A DNA stretch of 64,000 nt from Halobaculum sp. MBLA0143. Its GTDB lineage: Archaea; Halobacteriota; Halobacteria; Halobacteriales; Haloferacaceae. The stretch is taken from contig NZ_JBGKAC010000001.1 in NCBI RefSeq assembly GCF_041361465.1, positions 1,984,001 to 2,048,000 of the forward strand, in the 5' to 3' direction. Shown piece by piece: positions 15,924 to 24,678 of this stretch (its first letter is position 1; each line of letters opens with the position of its first letter). A program made the translations under genes and the position numbers. Under the pieces are notes generated by a model that was given only the letters and a program-made list of their open reading frames with translations, did not search any database and was not told where the DNA came from.

Positions 15924-17680
15924 CCGTCGCCGCCGACAGCTGCCCCGGCGAGGGCGCACTCGCCGCCGCACCGGCCTGTCGGGGTCGGGTGGTCGACGCC
16001 CTCACCGACCGCGACGCCGCGACGGTCGTCGTCACCCACGCCGGGCTCGTCCGGACGTACGCCGGCCGCGGAGCGGCGACACTGCGGGCCGCCGGTCGGT
16101 TTCGCGCCCGAGTCCGGGGTCACGACGAGCGGCTGGCCGACCGGGCCCGGACGGACCCGTTGGGCGCCGCCCGCGCCGCGACGGGGCGTGCCGGCGGGGT
16201 CGGTCGGATCGCCGCCGCGACCGGGCTGTCGGCGTGTGCCGCCGGCCTCGACGGAGGCGGGGCCACCGGCTATCGTGACCTGTTCGAGCCCGGAGTCGCC
16301 CCGGTGGGTGCCGTCGGCCGTACGCGTCCGGCGGCGCCGGACGACGAGCCGACCGCCGAGTGGGAGCTGGAGACGGGCAGCGTCGCCCGTCGGTACGCCC
16401 GCGCGGACGGCTGGGACCGCCTCCACCTCCGGCCGGCGTCGGCGGCGCTCGACGCCACGGCACGCCGAACGCTCGCAGCCGCCCGCGACCGGCTGGCGGC
16501 GGGTGTCGGCGAGCGGGCGCCGGAGCGAGCCGTCGCGGCCGCGGTGGCGAGCGTGGCCGACGACGACAGCCCGACCGACCGGCTGACGGCCGTCCTCGAG
16601 CGTCACACCCGCGGATTGGGGCTGTTGACCGATCTCCTCGCAGTCCCCGGGGTGACGGACCTGTGGCTGACCGCGCCGGTCCGGGAGACGCCCGTCCGGG
16701 TCGCAACGGACGGCTGGCGAGCGGAGACGAACGTCCGGCTGTCGGCGGCCGACGCTCGGACGCTCGCCTCGCGGGTGCGGGCAGACAGCGGCGGCGGGCT
16801 CTCGCGGGCCGACCCGACCGCGGACGCCGCCGTCGACGGCGTCCGGGTGGCGGCCGTCGGAGAGCCGGTCAGCGACGGCCCGGCGTTCGCGCTCCGACGC
16901 GACGGCGACGCGGACCCGTGGACGCTCCCACGACTCGTCGCCACGGGGACGCTCCCGGCACGAGCGGCGGCACTGTTGTCGCTGGCCGTCGCCCGCGGGG
17001 CCGCCGGGCTCGTCGCGGGGCCACGCGGGGCCGGGAAGACGACCGTCCTCGGTGCGTTGCTGTGGGCGCTCCCCCAGACCGTCCGGACGGTGATCGTGGA
17101 GGACACGCCGGAGCTGCCGGTCGCCGAGCTCCGCGAGCGCGACCGGGACGTGCAGCGACTCGCGGTCGACACCGGCTCGAACGCGACGTTCACCCCGACG
17201 GACGCGGTCCGGACGGCGCTGCGGCTCGGCGACGGAGCACTCGTCGTCGGTGAGGTGCGTGGCGAGGAGGCGCAGGCCCTGTACGAGGCGATGCGGGTCG
17301 GCGCCGCCGCAGACGCCGTCCTCGGGACGATCCACGGCACGGACGCCGCCGCGGTCCGCGAACGGGTCGTCTCCGACCTGGGCGTCCCCCGGTCGGCGTT
17401 CGCCGCCACGGAGTTCGTCCTCTCGCTGTCGCCGGACCACCGGCTGTCGGCGATAGAGGAGGTGCGACAGACTGACGACGGCGTCACGTTCCAACCCGTG
17501 TTCGACACGGAGGGGGCGACGGGGCTGCTCCGGCGAGGCGACAGCGAACTGCTCGCCGGGCTCACCGCGACGGAGGAGTCGTACGCCGACGGCCTGACGG
17601 CGCTGTCCGCCCGCGCCGAGCGGATCGAGCGGCTGGCGGCGACCGGACGGACGGACCCGTCCGTCTCGTTGGAGCCGTGA
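15821..17680 (+). CDS. type II/IV secretion system ATPase (pilus motor, GspE/PilB-like)
   Basis: Hexameric secretion or pilus assembly ATPase, 619 residues. Walker A is AGPRGAGKTTVLGALLWALP (about residue 400), the Asp box is IVEDTPELPV, the Walker B region is LRLGDGALVVGEVRGEEA (about 466-485), and the His box is VLGTIHGTDAAAVRERV. The N-terminal 250 residues are a divergent domain seen in the haloarchaeal class. GTG 15821 (VLERLGRL) is a likely start; the frame extends to 15602, but that part looks like an antisense shadow of the preceding gene. The stop overlaps the TadC-like gene (GTGA at 17677-17680). Confidence 0.88.
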   Translation: MLERLGRLRSDGSDGACECRVEFDRAAGVDHPRLTVAADSCPGEGALAAAPACRGRVVDALTDRDAATVVVTHAGLVRTYAGRGAATLRAAGRFRARVRGHDERLADRARTDPLGAARAATGRAGGVGRIAAATGLSACAAGLDGGGATGYRDLFEPGVAPVGAVGRTRPAAPDDEPTAEWELETGSVARRYARADGWDRLHLRPASAALDATARRTLAAARDRLAAGVGERAPERAVAAAVASVADDDSPTDRLTAVLERHTRGLGLLTDLLAVPGVTDLWLTAPVRETPVRVATDGWRAETNVRLSAADARTLASRVRADSGGGLSRADPTADAAVDGVRVAAVGEPVSDGPAFALRRDGDADPWTLPRLVATGTLPARAAALLSLAVARGAAGLVAGPRGAGKTTVLGALLWALPQTVRTVIVEDTPELPVAELRERDRDVQRLAVDTGSNATFTPTDAVRTALRLGDGALVVGEVRGEEAQALYEAMRVGAAADAVLGTIHGTDAAAVRERVVSDLGVPRSAFAATEFVLSLSPDHRLSAIEEVRQTDDGVTFQPVFDTEGATGLLRRGDSELLAGLTATEESYADGLTALSARAERIERLAATGRTDPSVSLEP

Positions 17681-19428
17681 TCGGACGTGACGGCGACGCC
17701 GAGGACGACGGTCGCGGGGTCGTCGCCGTGCTAGCCGAACTCTGGCCGGGAGCGCCGACGGCCGGCGAGCGGCTCCGCCGTGCCGTTCGGTTCCGCCGGT
17801 CGGCGCCACCGGCCGTCGCCGAGCGGACGGCAGACCGGATCGTCGCCGCCGGCTACACGGTCGGCGTCGCTGCGACACTCCTGGCCGCGGTCGTGGCGTA
17901 TGCCGCCGGGGCGCCGGGCGCCGTCTCCGTCGCCGCGCCGCCGGCCGTCGGACTGTGCGTGACCCACGCCGTCCACCGGACGCCGGTGTGGCGCGCGGAG
18001 TTCCGGCGGAGCCGGGCCGTCGGGGCGACGGCGACGGTCGTCGGGTTGATCGCGGTCAGGCTCCGGCTGGACGCGCCGCCGGAACGGGCGGCCGCGTTCG
18101 CCGCCGACACGGCGAGCGGGCCGCTGGCGGCCTCGCTGGCGCGACACGTCGCGGCGGCCCGCGCCACGCCGACGACCGGGCTGGACGACTGGGCGGCCGA
18201 CTGGCGGACGTGGTTCCCGGCGCTGGACCGCTCGGTCGCGTTACTCGTCGCGGCCGCCGACGCTCCCCAGCCGGCCCGCGACCGGACGCTGGACCGGGCC
18301 GTCTCGGCCGTCGGCGACGCCGTCGAGCGACGGGCTGGGACGTTCGCCACGGAGATCCGTGGCCCCGTGACCGCGCTGTACGCCGGCGGGGTGTTGCTCC
18401 CGTTGGCGCTCGTCGGTGCGGTTCCCGCCGCCACCGTCACCGGGCTGCCGGTCGGCGCGACCGTGTTCGTCGCCGTCTACGACCTCCTCCTGCCGGCGGC
18501 CGTCTGTCTGGCCGGCGCCCGAGTGTTGCTCGCGCGACCGGTCGCGTTCCCGCCGCCGCGACTCCCCCGGGACCACCCCGCGCTGCCGGACGACTCGCGC
18601 CGAACGGTCGCAGCCGTGGCCGCGGGTGTGACCGGCGGCTGGATCGCCGCGAGCGTCGCCGTCGCCGACTGGGCCGCGCCACTGTCGGCCGTCGGCTTCG
18701 GTCTCGGCCCGGGACTGCTCGTCCGGTTCCGCCCGGCCAGACGGCTCCGCCGTCGCGTGACGGCCTTGGAGAGGGGACTTCCGGACGCGCTGGCGCTCGT
18801 CGGTCGCCGCGTCGCCGACGGCGTCGCCGTAGAGACCGCCGTCCGAACCGCCGGCGACCGACTCCCGCCGCCGGTGGGAGAGGCGTTCACAGTCGCCGCT
18901 CGCAGGCGTCGAACGTTGGGCGTCGGGGTGCGCCGGGCGTTCTGTGGGGACGACGGTCCGTTCGCCGAGACGCCGACCGTCGGCGGCCGGGCCGCGGCGA
19001 CGCTGTTGTCGGTCGCGGCCGAGGCGGGGCCGCCGGCGGGGGAGCTGCTCGTCACGGAAGCCGAACGACTGGAGACGCTGCGGGATCACGAACGGCGCGC
19101 ACGCCGGTCCGTCGCCGCGGTGACGGACACGCTGGAGAACACGGCCGCGGTGTTCGGCCCGTTGGTCGGTGGGACGACGGTCGCACTCGCCGGTGGACTG
19201 GACGGACTGTCGGCCGCGACCGACGGCGGGGCCGCGTTGGAGACCACGGTCGTCGGGGGTGCCGTCGGCGGCTACGTGCTCGCCTTGGCCGTCCTGTTGC
19301 CGACGCTCGCTGTCGGACTCCGGGAAGGGGTCGACCGCGCGCTCGTCGGTTACCGCGTCGGGCGGAGTCTCACCGCCGCGACGGCCACGTTCCTCCTGGC
19401 CGTTCGGGCGACGGGACTGCTCGTCTAG
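17677..19428 (+). CDS. type II secretion system F family protein (TadC/PilC-like platform)
   Basis: Inner-membrane platform protein of 583 residues paired with the ATPase. It is built as two GspF-like halves: helical domains (for example LARHVAAARATPTTGLDDWA and later LGVGVRRAFCGDDGPF) separated by clusters of hydrophobic segments near residues 60-120, 230-340 and 490-575. It starts at GTG 17677, overlapping the ATPase stop by four bases. Its stop shares the four bases CTAG with the convergent guaB stop. No pilin gene lies in this cluster, so the exported subunit must be encoded elsewhere (a candidate is at 44113). Confidence 0.85.
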   Translation: MIGRDGDAEDDGRGVVAVLAELWPGAPTAGERLRRAVRFRRSAPPAVAERTADRIVAAGYTVGVAATLLAAVVAYAAGAPGAVSVAAPPAVGLCVTHAVHRTPVWRAEFRRSRAVGATATVVGLIAVRLRLDAPPERAAAFAADTASGPLAASLARHVAAARATPTTGLDDWAADWRTWFPALDRSVALLVAAADAPQPARDRTLDRAVSAVGDAVERRAGTFATEIRGPVTALYAGGVLLPLALVGAVPAATVTGLPVGATVFVAVYDLLLPAAVCLAGARVLLARPVAFPPPRLPRDHPALPDDSRRTVAAVAAGVTGGWIAASVAVADWAAPLSAVGFGLGPGLLVRFRPARRLRRRVTALERGLPDALALVGRRVADGVAVETAVRTAGDRLPPPVGEAFTVAARRRRTLGVGVRRAFCGDDGPFAETPTVGGRAAATLLSVAAEAGPPAGELLVTEAERLETLRDHERRARRSVAAVTDTLENTAAVFGPLVGGTTVALAGGLDGLSAATDGGAALETTVVGGAVGGYVLALAVLLPTLAVGLREGVDRALVGYRVGRSLTAATATFLLAVRATGLLV

Positions 19429-20909
19429 CTCCCGTCCGGGGAGTAGTTGGGCGCCTCGTCCGTGATCGTCACGTCGTGGGGGTGCCCCTCCGTCTGGCCG
19501 GCCTGCGACACGCGGACGAACGCGGCGTCCGTGCGGACCTCCGACAGTGTCTCTGCGCCGACGTACCCCATCCCGGAGCGCATCCCGCCGACGAGCTGGT
19601 GGAGCTCGGACGCCAGCGGCCCCTTGTACGGGGTCGCCGCCTCGACGCCCTCGGGGACGAACTCCTCGCCGTCCTCCTCGTCTTTGAGGTACCGGTCGCC
19701 GCTGCCCTCGTTCATCGCGCCGACGGAGCCCATGCCGCGGTACTGCTTGTACCGTTTGCCGTTCATCGTGATGACACGACCCGGCGCCTCCTCCGTCCCG
19801 GCGAAGTACGACCCGAGCATCACCGCGTGGGCCCCGGCGGCGATGGCCTTGATCGCGTCACCGGAGTATCGGATCCCCCCGTCGGCGATCACCGGCACGT
19901 CGTGGTCAGCGGCCACGTCTGCGACTTCGGCGACGGCAGTGATCTGTGGCATCCCGGCGCCGGAGACGACCCGGGTGGTACAGATCGACCCCGGGCCGAT
20001 CCCCACCTTCAGCCCGTCGGCGAAGCCGACACAGGCTTCCGCCGCCTCGCGGGTACCGACGTTGCCGACGACCACGTCTGCGTCCACCTCCGCCGTGATC
20101 GCCTCGGCGGCGTCCAGTACGTTCAGATTGTGGGCGTGGGCACAGTCGATGAACAACACGTCCGCGCCCGCCTCGTCGGCGGCGACGCCCCGTTCCTCCT
20201 CGAACGGGCCGACGGCGACGCCGACACGGAGAGTGCCGTCGTCGTCGCGGGCGGCGTCCGTGTGCTCGCGGCGCTGGAGCACGCCCTGCATCGTCACCAG
20301 CCCGACGAGACGGTTCTCACCGTCGACGACCGGGACGCGCTCGATCTTGTGGTCGTACATCAGTTCCAGCGCCTCGCGGGCGGTGACGGACTCCGGTGCG
20401 GTGATGACCTCGTCGGTCATCGCCTCCCGGACGGCGTCGGACTCCCCGACCTCCAGGTACGGACGGATGTCGGTTCCGGAGATGATCCCGAGGACACGGT
20501 CCTCCTCGTCGACGACCGGTGCGCCCGACACCTCCTCGGACTCCATCATCGCGTCCACCTCGCGGACGGTCTGGTCCGGCGCGGCGGTGACGACGTTCTC
20601 GCGGCGGATCACGAGTTCGTCCGCTCGCTTCACCCGTTCGACCTCCGCGACCATCTCCGAGACGGTCATGTTGCGGTGGAGGACACCCAGCCCGCCACGA
20701 CGAGCCATCTCGATGGCGAGGTCGCTCTCTGTGACGGTGTCCATCGCCGCCGACAGGACGGGAACGTTCAGCTCGACGTTCCGCGAGACGCGGGTGGACA
20801 CGTCCGCCTCGTCGGGCTCGACTCTGCTCTCGGCCGGGCGCAACAACACGTCGTCGAACGTCAGCGCCTCCGGAACGCGCAACTTCTCCGAGAAGTGTTC
20901 GTTCTCCAT
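19425..20909 (-). CDS. guaB: inosine-5'-monophosphate dehydrogenase
   Basis: Oxidises IMP to XMP with NAD, the first committed step of GMP synthesis; 494 residues from ATG 20909 ([10 protein letters not shown]). Two CBS domains lie within the barrel (about residues 90-210). The catalytic Cys loop is [20 protein letters not shown], the phosphate-binding motif is [13 protein letters not shown], and the flap contains [15 protein letters not shown]-like box lies about 27 bases upstream, so the mRNA is probably leaderless; the open frame to 21128 is spurious. The stop overlaps the TadC-like stop at CTAG. Confidence 0.97.
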   Translation of the reverse strand: MENEHFSEKLRVPEALTFDDVLLRPAESRVEPDEADVSTRVSRNVELNVPVLSAAMDTVTESDLAIEMARRGGLGVLHRNMTVSEMVAEVERVKRADELVIRRENVVTAAPDQTVREVDAMMESEEVSGAPVVDEEDRVLGIISGTDIRPYLEVGESDAVREAMTDEVITAPESVTAREALELMYDHKIERVPVVDGENRLVGLVTMQGVLQRREHTDAARDDDGTLRVGVAVGPFEEERGVAADEAGADVLFIDCAHAHNLNVLDAAEAITAEVDADVVVGNVGTREAAEACVGFADGLKVGIGPGSICTTRVVSGAGMPQITAVAEVADVAADHDVPVIADGGIRYSGDAIKAIAAGAHAVMLGSYFAGTEEAPGRVITMNGKRYKQYRGMGSVGAMNEGSGDRYLKDEEDGEEFVPEGVEAATPYKGPLASELHQLVGGMRSGMGYVGAETLSEVRTDAAFVRVSQAGQTEGHPHDVTITDEAPNYSPDGS

Positions 20910-20930
20910 GTTGCCGGTCCGCCCGGGGAC

Positions 20931-20940
20931 GGCAAAAACG
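20931..20940 (-). promoter_or_regulatory. TATA-like box for guaB
   Basis: CGTTTTTGCC on the minus strand is centred about 27 bases before the guaB ATG. Confidence 0.5.
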
Positions 20941-21171
20941 TTGTGAGGGACGGACACGTCGAGAGACGGTGACGTGTGACGAACCAACTCGCTTCCGACG
21001 CGTGCGAGACGATTCGTCGGTTCGATCCCGAGACGGGCGACGATCCGACGGCACAGTGGCGTGTCGACCGACGATACGTAGGCGCTTTTTAAGTAGCACA
21101 CCGTAGTTCGGTCGGCGTGTGTGGCCACGTCTCACGCAACGCTTATGATTCCAGTGAAGTATCGTTATGGT

Positions 21172-21366
21172 ATGCAGTCCGAGAACGCTGTGCGCCAGAG
21201 CACCGACGTCGAGGAGTCCGCCGGCTCGGAGGCCACGACACTCTCGATTGGTGTGGAAGCGCGAACACTCGGACCACGGTGGAAACCCCGGTTTGGTGGC
21301 CAGGGGTTCGCCGTGTCGTCACGTTGTTACCGTTCGGCCACCGGTGAGGCCTATCCGTATCCGTAG
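21172..21366 (+). CDS. possible small protein, unknown
   Basis: A 64-residue frame from ATG 21172 (MQSENAVRQSTDVEESAG). An AT-rich TATA-like stretch (GCTTATGATT, near 21141-21150) lies about 27 bases upstream, fitting a leaderless transcript, and the first ~25 codons have the strong G/C third-base preference of the genome. The second half (Arg/Gly/Tyr-rich) does not. The stop lies four bases before the DUF5794 gene. It could be a real leader peptide or small protein, or a transcribed 5' region. No family recognised. Confidence 0.35.
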   Translation: MQSENAVRQSTDVEESAGSEATTLSIGVEARTLGPRWKPRFGGQGFAVSSRCYRSATGEAYPYP

Positions 21367-21369
21367 TCG

Positions 21370-22557
21370 ATGAGCACCTCACGTCACCCGGTCGCGTACC
21401 GACTCGAACAGTTAGTCGACGGTCCGACGAAGCTCCTCGCGACGGTGATGGGGCTCCCGCTCGTCGACGGAATCTTCCCCGCGCTCGTGTTGGCGGGGGC
21501 GCTGTCGCAGCCGCTCCAGATTGTCGAGACGGGGCTGCTGATCTTCGGCGGCTCCGCCACGATGGCGGTGATCCTGGCCGAGATGGACGGCACCCCCCGC
21601 GAACACGTCGCGGCGATTCTCGTGCTCGCGGCCGTGTTGCTCCCGCTGGCGGCGTTGGAGGCCGCCCTCGCGGAGACGATCAAGAGCCTCCTCGACCTGG
21701 CGGTGTTCAAGCGGTTCGCCGCCCTGGTGATCCTCGCGGTCGCCGCGAAGACCGCCAGCGCCGAGGTCGGCGAACTGCTCCCCCGTCCCGGAGCGATCAT
21801 CGGACTGGGGCTGCTCGCCTCGCTGTCCCCGGCGGGCGTGACGTTAGTCGTCGACGCCGACCCGGTGATGATGGTGAAGGCCGCCGCCGCGGCCGGGGTC
21901 GGCGTCGCGTTCGCGCTCGGCGTCGCCGTCGCCGGTCCGCGTCTACGCGGTCGTGTCGACCTGGACCGCTTCCGCTTCGGCTCTGCCGTCGCCTTGGGTG
22001 TGCTGGGGCTGTCCGTCCTGGAACTCGGGATCGTCGGCACGGAACACCCCGTCGCGCTGGGTGTCCTGCTCGTGACCGCCGTGTTCTCGTACGACCCCAG
22101 CGGGAAGTCGTCCGGAGACGCCGACCCGACCGACGACGACTCGGACGATCCGAGCGACCCGAGCGCCGACGACGGCAGTTCGACGGACGAAGAGCCCGCT
22201 CCGGCGCCGGACGACGACCTGGACGACGTCGGTGACACGCCCGGCGAGCCCGTGGCCGACGTGATCGGCGACGTCGCGGGCGAGCCGTCGGCTGTCGTCG
22301 ACGGGGAGTCCCCGGCTGTCTCCGCCCGGGAGAGCTGGGGGACGATGCCGGCCCGTACGGCCGCCGACGGGGCGGAGCCGACCGCACCGGACGACGCCAC
22401 GGTCGCTCCGGCCGACGGAGACCTGGCCGACGACGTTGCCGTCTCGGGCGACGACGCCGAGTCTGGAGGCGACTCGGCGGCGGACACCGACGACGCCGAG
22501 TCTGGAGGCGACTCGGCGGACGCCGACGACGGCGGCGCTCGCGCCCCGTGGCTGTGA
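21370..22557 (+). CDS. DUF5794-like membrane protein with acidic tail
   Basis: 395 residues from ATG 21370. The first ~230 residues hold about six or seven membrane segments (for example GIFPALVLAGALSQPLQIVE and VAAILVLAAVLLPLAALEAA). The remaining ~165 residues are a disordered Asp/Ser/Pro-rich tail containing a near-repeat (DDAESGGDSA twice). The N-terminus (TKLLATVMGLPLVDGIFPAL) matches the haloarchaeal DUF5794 family as I recall it; function unknown. The DUF5795 gene follows 55 bases downstream. Confidence 0.75.
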   Translation: MSTSRHPVAYRLEQLVDGPTKLLATVMGLPLVDGIFPALVLAGALSQPLQIVETGLLIFGGSATMAVILAEMDGTPREHVAAILVLAAVLLPLAALEAALAETIKSLLDLAVFKRFAALVILAVAAKTASAEVGELLPRPGAIIGLGLLASLSPAGVTLVVDADPVMMVKAAAAAGVGVAFALGVAVAGPRLRGRVDLDRFRFGSAVALGVLGLSVLELGIVGTEHPVALGVLLVTAVFSYDPSGKSSGDADPTDDDSDDPSDPSADDGSSTDEEPAPAPDDDLDDVGDTPGEPVADVIGDVAGEPSAVVDGESPAVSARESWGTMPARTAADGAEPTAPDDATVAPADGDLADDVAVSGDDAESGGDSAADTDDAESGGDSADADDGGARAPWL

Positions 22558-22612
22558 CCGCTCGGTGACTCGCCACCGCGAGATTTAGGACGCCGTCGGT
22601 CTTTGAGAGGGT

Positions 22613-22834
22613 ATGAGCAACCGCGTCGTCCAAGGACGGATGGTGACGCCCGAACGACTCGCAGAACTGGTCGAAGGAGAGTCCGTGATGGACGCCGAAC
22701 CGATCGAGGACGCCGACCGCGACTGTCCGGACTGTGACGGCGACGTGATCTCCGTCGGCTACATGCCGGACATCACGGCGTTCGTCACCGGGTACAAGTG
22801 CCAGGACTGCGACTGGCGCGAGCGCGAGGAGTGA
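22613..22834 (+). CDS. DUF5795-like zinc-ribbon protein
   Basis: 73 residues from ATG 22613. Two CxxC pairs (DCPDCDGD and YKCQDCDW) form a probable zinc ribbon after an N-terminal helix (RMVTPERLAELVEGESVMD). I recall this as the haloarchaeal DUF5795 family, often beside DUF5794. Role unknown; small zinc-ribbon proteins in haloarchaea are often regulators or adaptors. Confidence 0.8.
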   Translation: MSNRVVQGRMVTPERLAELVEGESVMDAEPIEDADRDCPDCDGDVISVGYMPDITAFVTGYKCQDCDWREREE

Positions 22835-22883
22835 CAGGGGAATCGTAATCCCTTTACGCGATTCTACAGTACGGAGTGACAGT

Positions 22884-23057
22884 GGGGTCGTGGCCCAGTC
22901 CGGTAGGGCGACTGACTCCAGAGGCACGCGCCCGGTGACGAACTCCAGACTGGTATACCGAGCGGCCGGCTGATCACCGCCCGTTGTGACGACCCTCTGG
23001 AGAACCGAGGCGACCGGAGATATCAGTCGATCGGGGGTTCAAATCCCTCCGACCCCA
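22884..23057 (+). tRNA. trnW: tRNA-Trp (anticodon CCA) with intron
   Basis: Acceptor stem GGGGTCG (22884-22890) pairs with CGACCCC (23050-23056); discriminator A at 23057; the 3' CCA is not encoded. Anticodon CCA is at 22918-22920. After removal of a 100-base intron (22922-23021) the anticodon arm reads ACTGA-CTCCAGA-TCAGT and the T arm is GGGGG-TTCAAAT-CCCTC. The exon-intron junctions form an archaeal bulge-helix-bulge: outer stem ACTGA/TCAGT, three-base bulge ATA, four-pair helix CTCC/GGAG, bulge AGA. The mature tRNA is 74 nt before CCA addition. Confidence 0.97.
22922..23021 (+). ncRNA. tRNA-Trp intron with embedded box C/D guide
   Basis: The intron carries two GTGACGA elements (22935-22941 and 22986-22992) like box C/C'. 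Downstream of the second, CTGGAG (22997-23002) is complementary to tRNA nucleotides 32-37, and CCGA (23005-23008) sits where box D should be. Counting five bases upstream of CCGA gives the G opposite C34, so the guide predicts 2'-O-methylation of C34. CTGAT (22971-22975) can also pair with bases 38-42 around U39. This matches the known dual-guide intron of Haloferax tRNA-Trp. Confidence 0.85.
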
Positions 23058-23185
23058 CTTGCTGCCGCGAGCCAACTGGCGAGTGGCAGCAATGTTGGAG
23101 GAGGGATTTGAACAGGGAGCGAGTGAGCGGAGCGAACGAGCGACCGTGGTTCGAATCCCTCCGACCCCGCTCGTTGCCGCGAGCT
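23036..23185. repeat. duplicated tRNA-Trp 3' end and flank (att-like)
   Basis: The tRNA-Trp T arm, acceptor and downstream 17 bases (23036-23073) recur with four changes at 23148-23185 (GGTTCGAATCCCTCCGACCC ... TTGCCGCGAGC). Between them, 23100-23113 (GGAGGGATTTGAAC) is an inverted copy of part of the T arm, next to a copy of the dispersed motif at 23121-23140. tRNA 3' ends are classical integration sites, so this looks like the scar of one or more insertions. Confidence 0.7.
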
Positions 23186-23420
23186 ACTTACAGAACACTG
23201 GCAGTGTAGGGTGGAGCGAAGCGGGCGAAGCTCACACACCCCTCCGGCCACCCTGTCGCGACTCGGCCAGCGAGAGCCGAGTCATAGTTGCTCTCCTCGT
23301 TCGGTCGTCGTGGCCAGTTAGTGTCGGTCGGCATAAGTACGCTTTGAAAATTGATAAGTTATTACTCTGGTGTCGAATAGCTCCTTTACTTTTATGATAT
23401 ACTGGTTCTCGATGTGGTCT

Positions 23421-23687
23421 ATGGAACTGTCTGTAGGAAGTTCCGCACGGACACTCGTCGTTGCACAGATCATCGCACTGTGGGTTGCAGTGTTCACACT
23501 CGGGTTGACACACGAGATGGGAGTGAACTACGTGTTGCTCGGGGGGACGGCACCGACGAACCCGTTGGTGCACGCGACGAACGACACGGTCGTCAGTCTC
23601 GTTCCGTACCTGCTCACCATCGGTGTCGCCGAGTTGGTCGCACGGCAGTTGGGCGGTGGCAACACCGGTCGGAGTACGGCTGCGTAA
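23421..23687 (+). CDS. small membrane protein, unknown
   Basis: 88 residues if started at ATG 23421 (MELSVGSSARTLVVAQIIAL), which lies about 27 bases after an AT-rich TATA-like stretch (ACTTTTATGATA, near 23387-23398), fitting a leaderless mRNA; in-frame starts also exist at 23370, 23394 and 23412. Two membrane segments (VVAQIIALWVAVFTLGLTH and VVSLVPYLLTIGVAELVA). The upstream DNA is clearly lower in G+C than the surroundings. No family recognised. Confidence 0.6.
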   Translation: MELSVGSSARTLVVAQIIALWVAVFTLGLTHEMGVNYVLLGGTAPTNPLVHATNDTVVSLVPYLLTIGVAELVARQLGGGNTGRSTAA

Positions 23688-23748
23688 CCGACCCACTCGG
23701 GTGGGCGGTCGACGGCCTCGAGCCCACTCGGCCGACTACTCGCGTCGA

Positions 23749-24582
23749 TTACGGCGGTGTGACGAGCTCGCCGTCGGCTTCGAGCATGGACTCCGCAGCG
23801 AGTGCTGCGTTGAACGCGACGGTCGCGGCGTACTCGTCCGTGTCGTCGTACGGCCACCCGAGTGAGTCTCGTCGACGCAACTGGTCGGCGACAGTCTCGG
23901 ACGTCTCGGTGGCCAGCTCCCGGCCACCGACGGCGACCGCTTCTACCGTCGCTCGCTGGCGGACGTACGTCGTGTGTTCGTCGGGAGCGTCGGCCGCGCG
24001 TTCGACTGGCGGAGTGTCGAGCGACTCCTCGCCACGCGCCGCTGCCGACTCGATTACGTGAGCCGGTGGACCGGGGTAGTGGAGGAGAGTCCGCTCCCTG
24101 TCGGTGAGGTGGTCCGCGAACACTGATTCGCGGTCGTCGTCGGGTGACAGCCCCGTCTCGTCGAACCCGGCAACTGACCGAAGCCGTTCGCGCTCCGCTT
24201 CGTCGAGTGACTCGCGGCGGTCCTCACTCGACAGGACGGTGACGGCATCGAACCGCTCAAGCGGGTCGAGAAGCGGGTGTCGTCGTCGTTCGACACGGTC
24301 GGCGTATCGTTCGTCGCCGTCGTCTCTGGCAGTGGCAGCGACGAACCGTGCCTTCGTCAGCTCGGGGACGAGTCCGGGGTCGGGGTGTGGGAACGAACCG
24401 GTCTCGGCCACGTGGTCGAGCGCCCGAACGAACGTCTCGTCACCGACGAGCGTGGCGGGGAACGGCCGTTCACCGAGTGGATCGCCGTCGGCCCGACCAG
24501 CGCCGAGGCAACCGAACAGGGTGGCAGACCACCCGACGACGGCACCGGTCAGGATCGCTTGGTCGAGCGGGGACAGAAACAC
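23749..24582 (-). CDS. hypothetical haloarchaeal protein
   Basis: 277 residues from GTG 24582. One N-terminal hydrophobic stretch (QAILTGAVVGWSATLFGCLG) may anchor it. The remainder is acidic and helical, with many Arg/Glu/Asp residues and no recognisable motif. It precedes the arylsulfotransferase-like gene's end by about 100 bases on the same strand. No function can be given. Confidence 0.6.
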   Translation of the reverse strand: MFLSPLDQAILTGAVVGWSATLFGCLGAGRADGDPLGERPFPATLVGDETFVRALDHVAETGSFPHPDPGLVPELTKARFVAATARDDGDERYADRVERRRHPLLDPLERFDAVTVLSSEDRRESLDEAERERLRSVAGFDETGLSPDDDRESVFADHLTDRERTLLHYPGPPAHVIESAAARGEESLDTPPVERAADAPDEHTTYVRQRATVEAVAVGGRELATETSETVADQLRRRDSLGWPYDDTDEYAATVAFNAALAAESMLEADGELVTPP

Positions 24583-24678
24583 ATCTGCAACAGTGCCGTC
24601 GAGGGGCGTAACTCCTTCGCCGTCGCGTTCTGAACCGGTACCGCGACCCGCTGTGGGTGGAGTTGAGGCCCCGTCGGG

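Noticed and set aside
15080-17878. 932-residue minus-strand frame
   Set aside because: It lies antisense to the secretion ATPase, is rich in Arg and Gly, and has no motif; the plus-strand frame has Walker motifs.
23097-23240. Second tRNA-Trp gene at the duplicated 3' end
   Set aside because: Only the T arm and acceptor 3' strand are present; the D arm, anticodon arm and 5' acceptor strand are missing.
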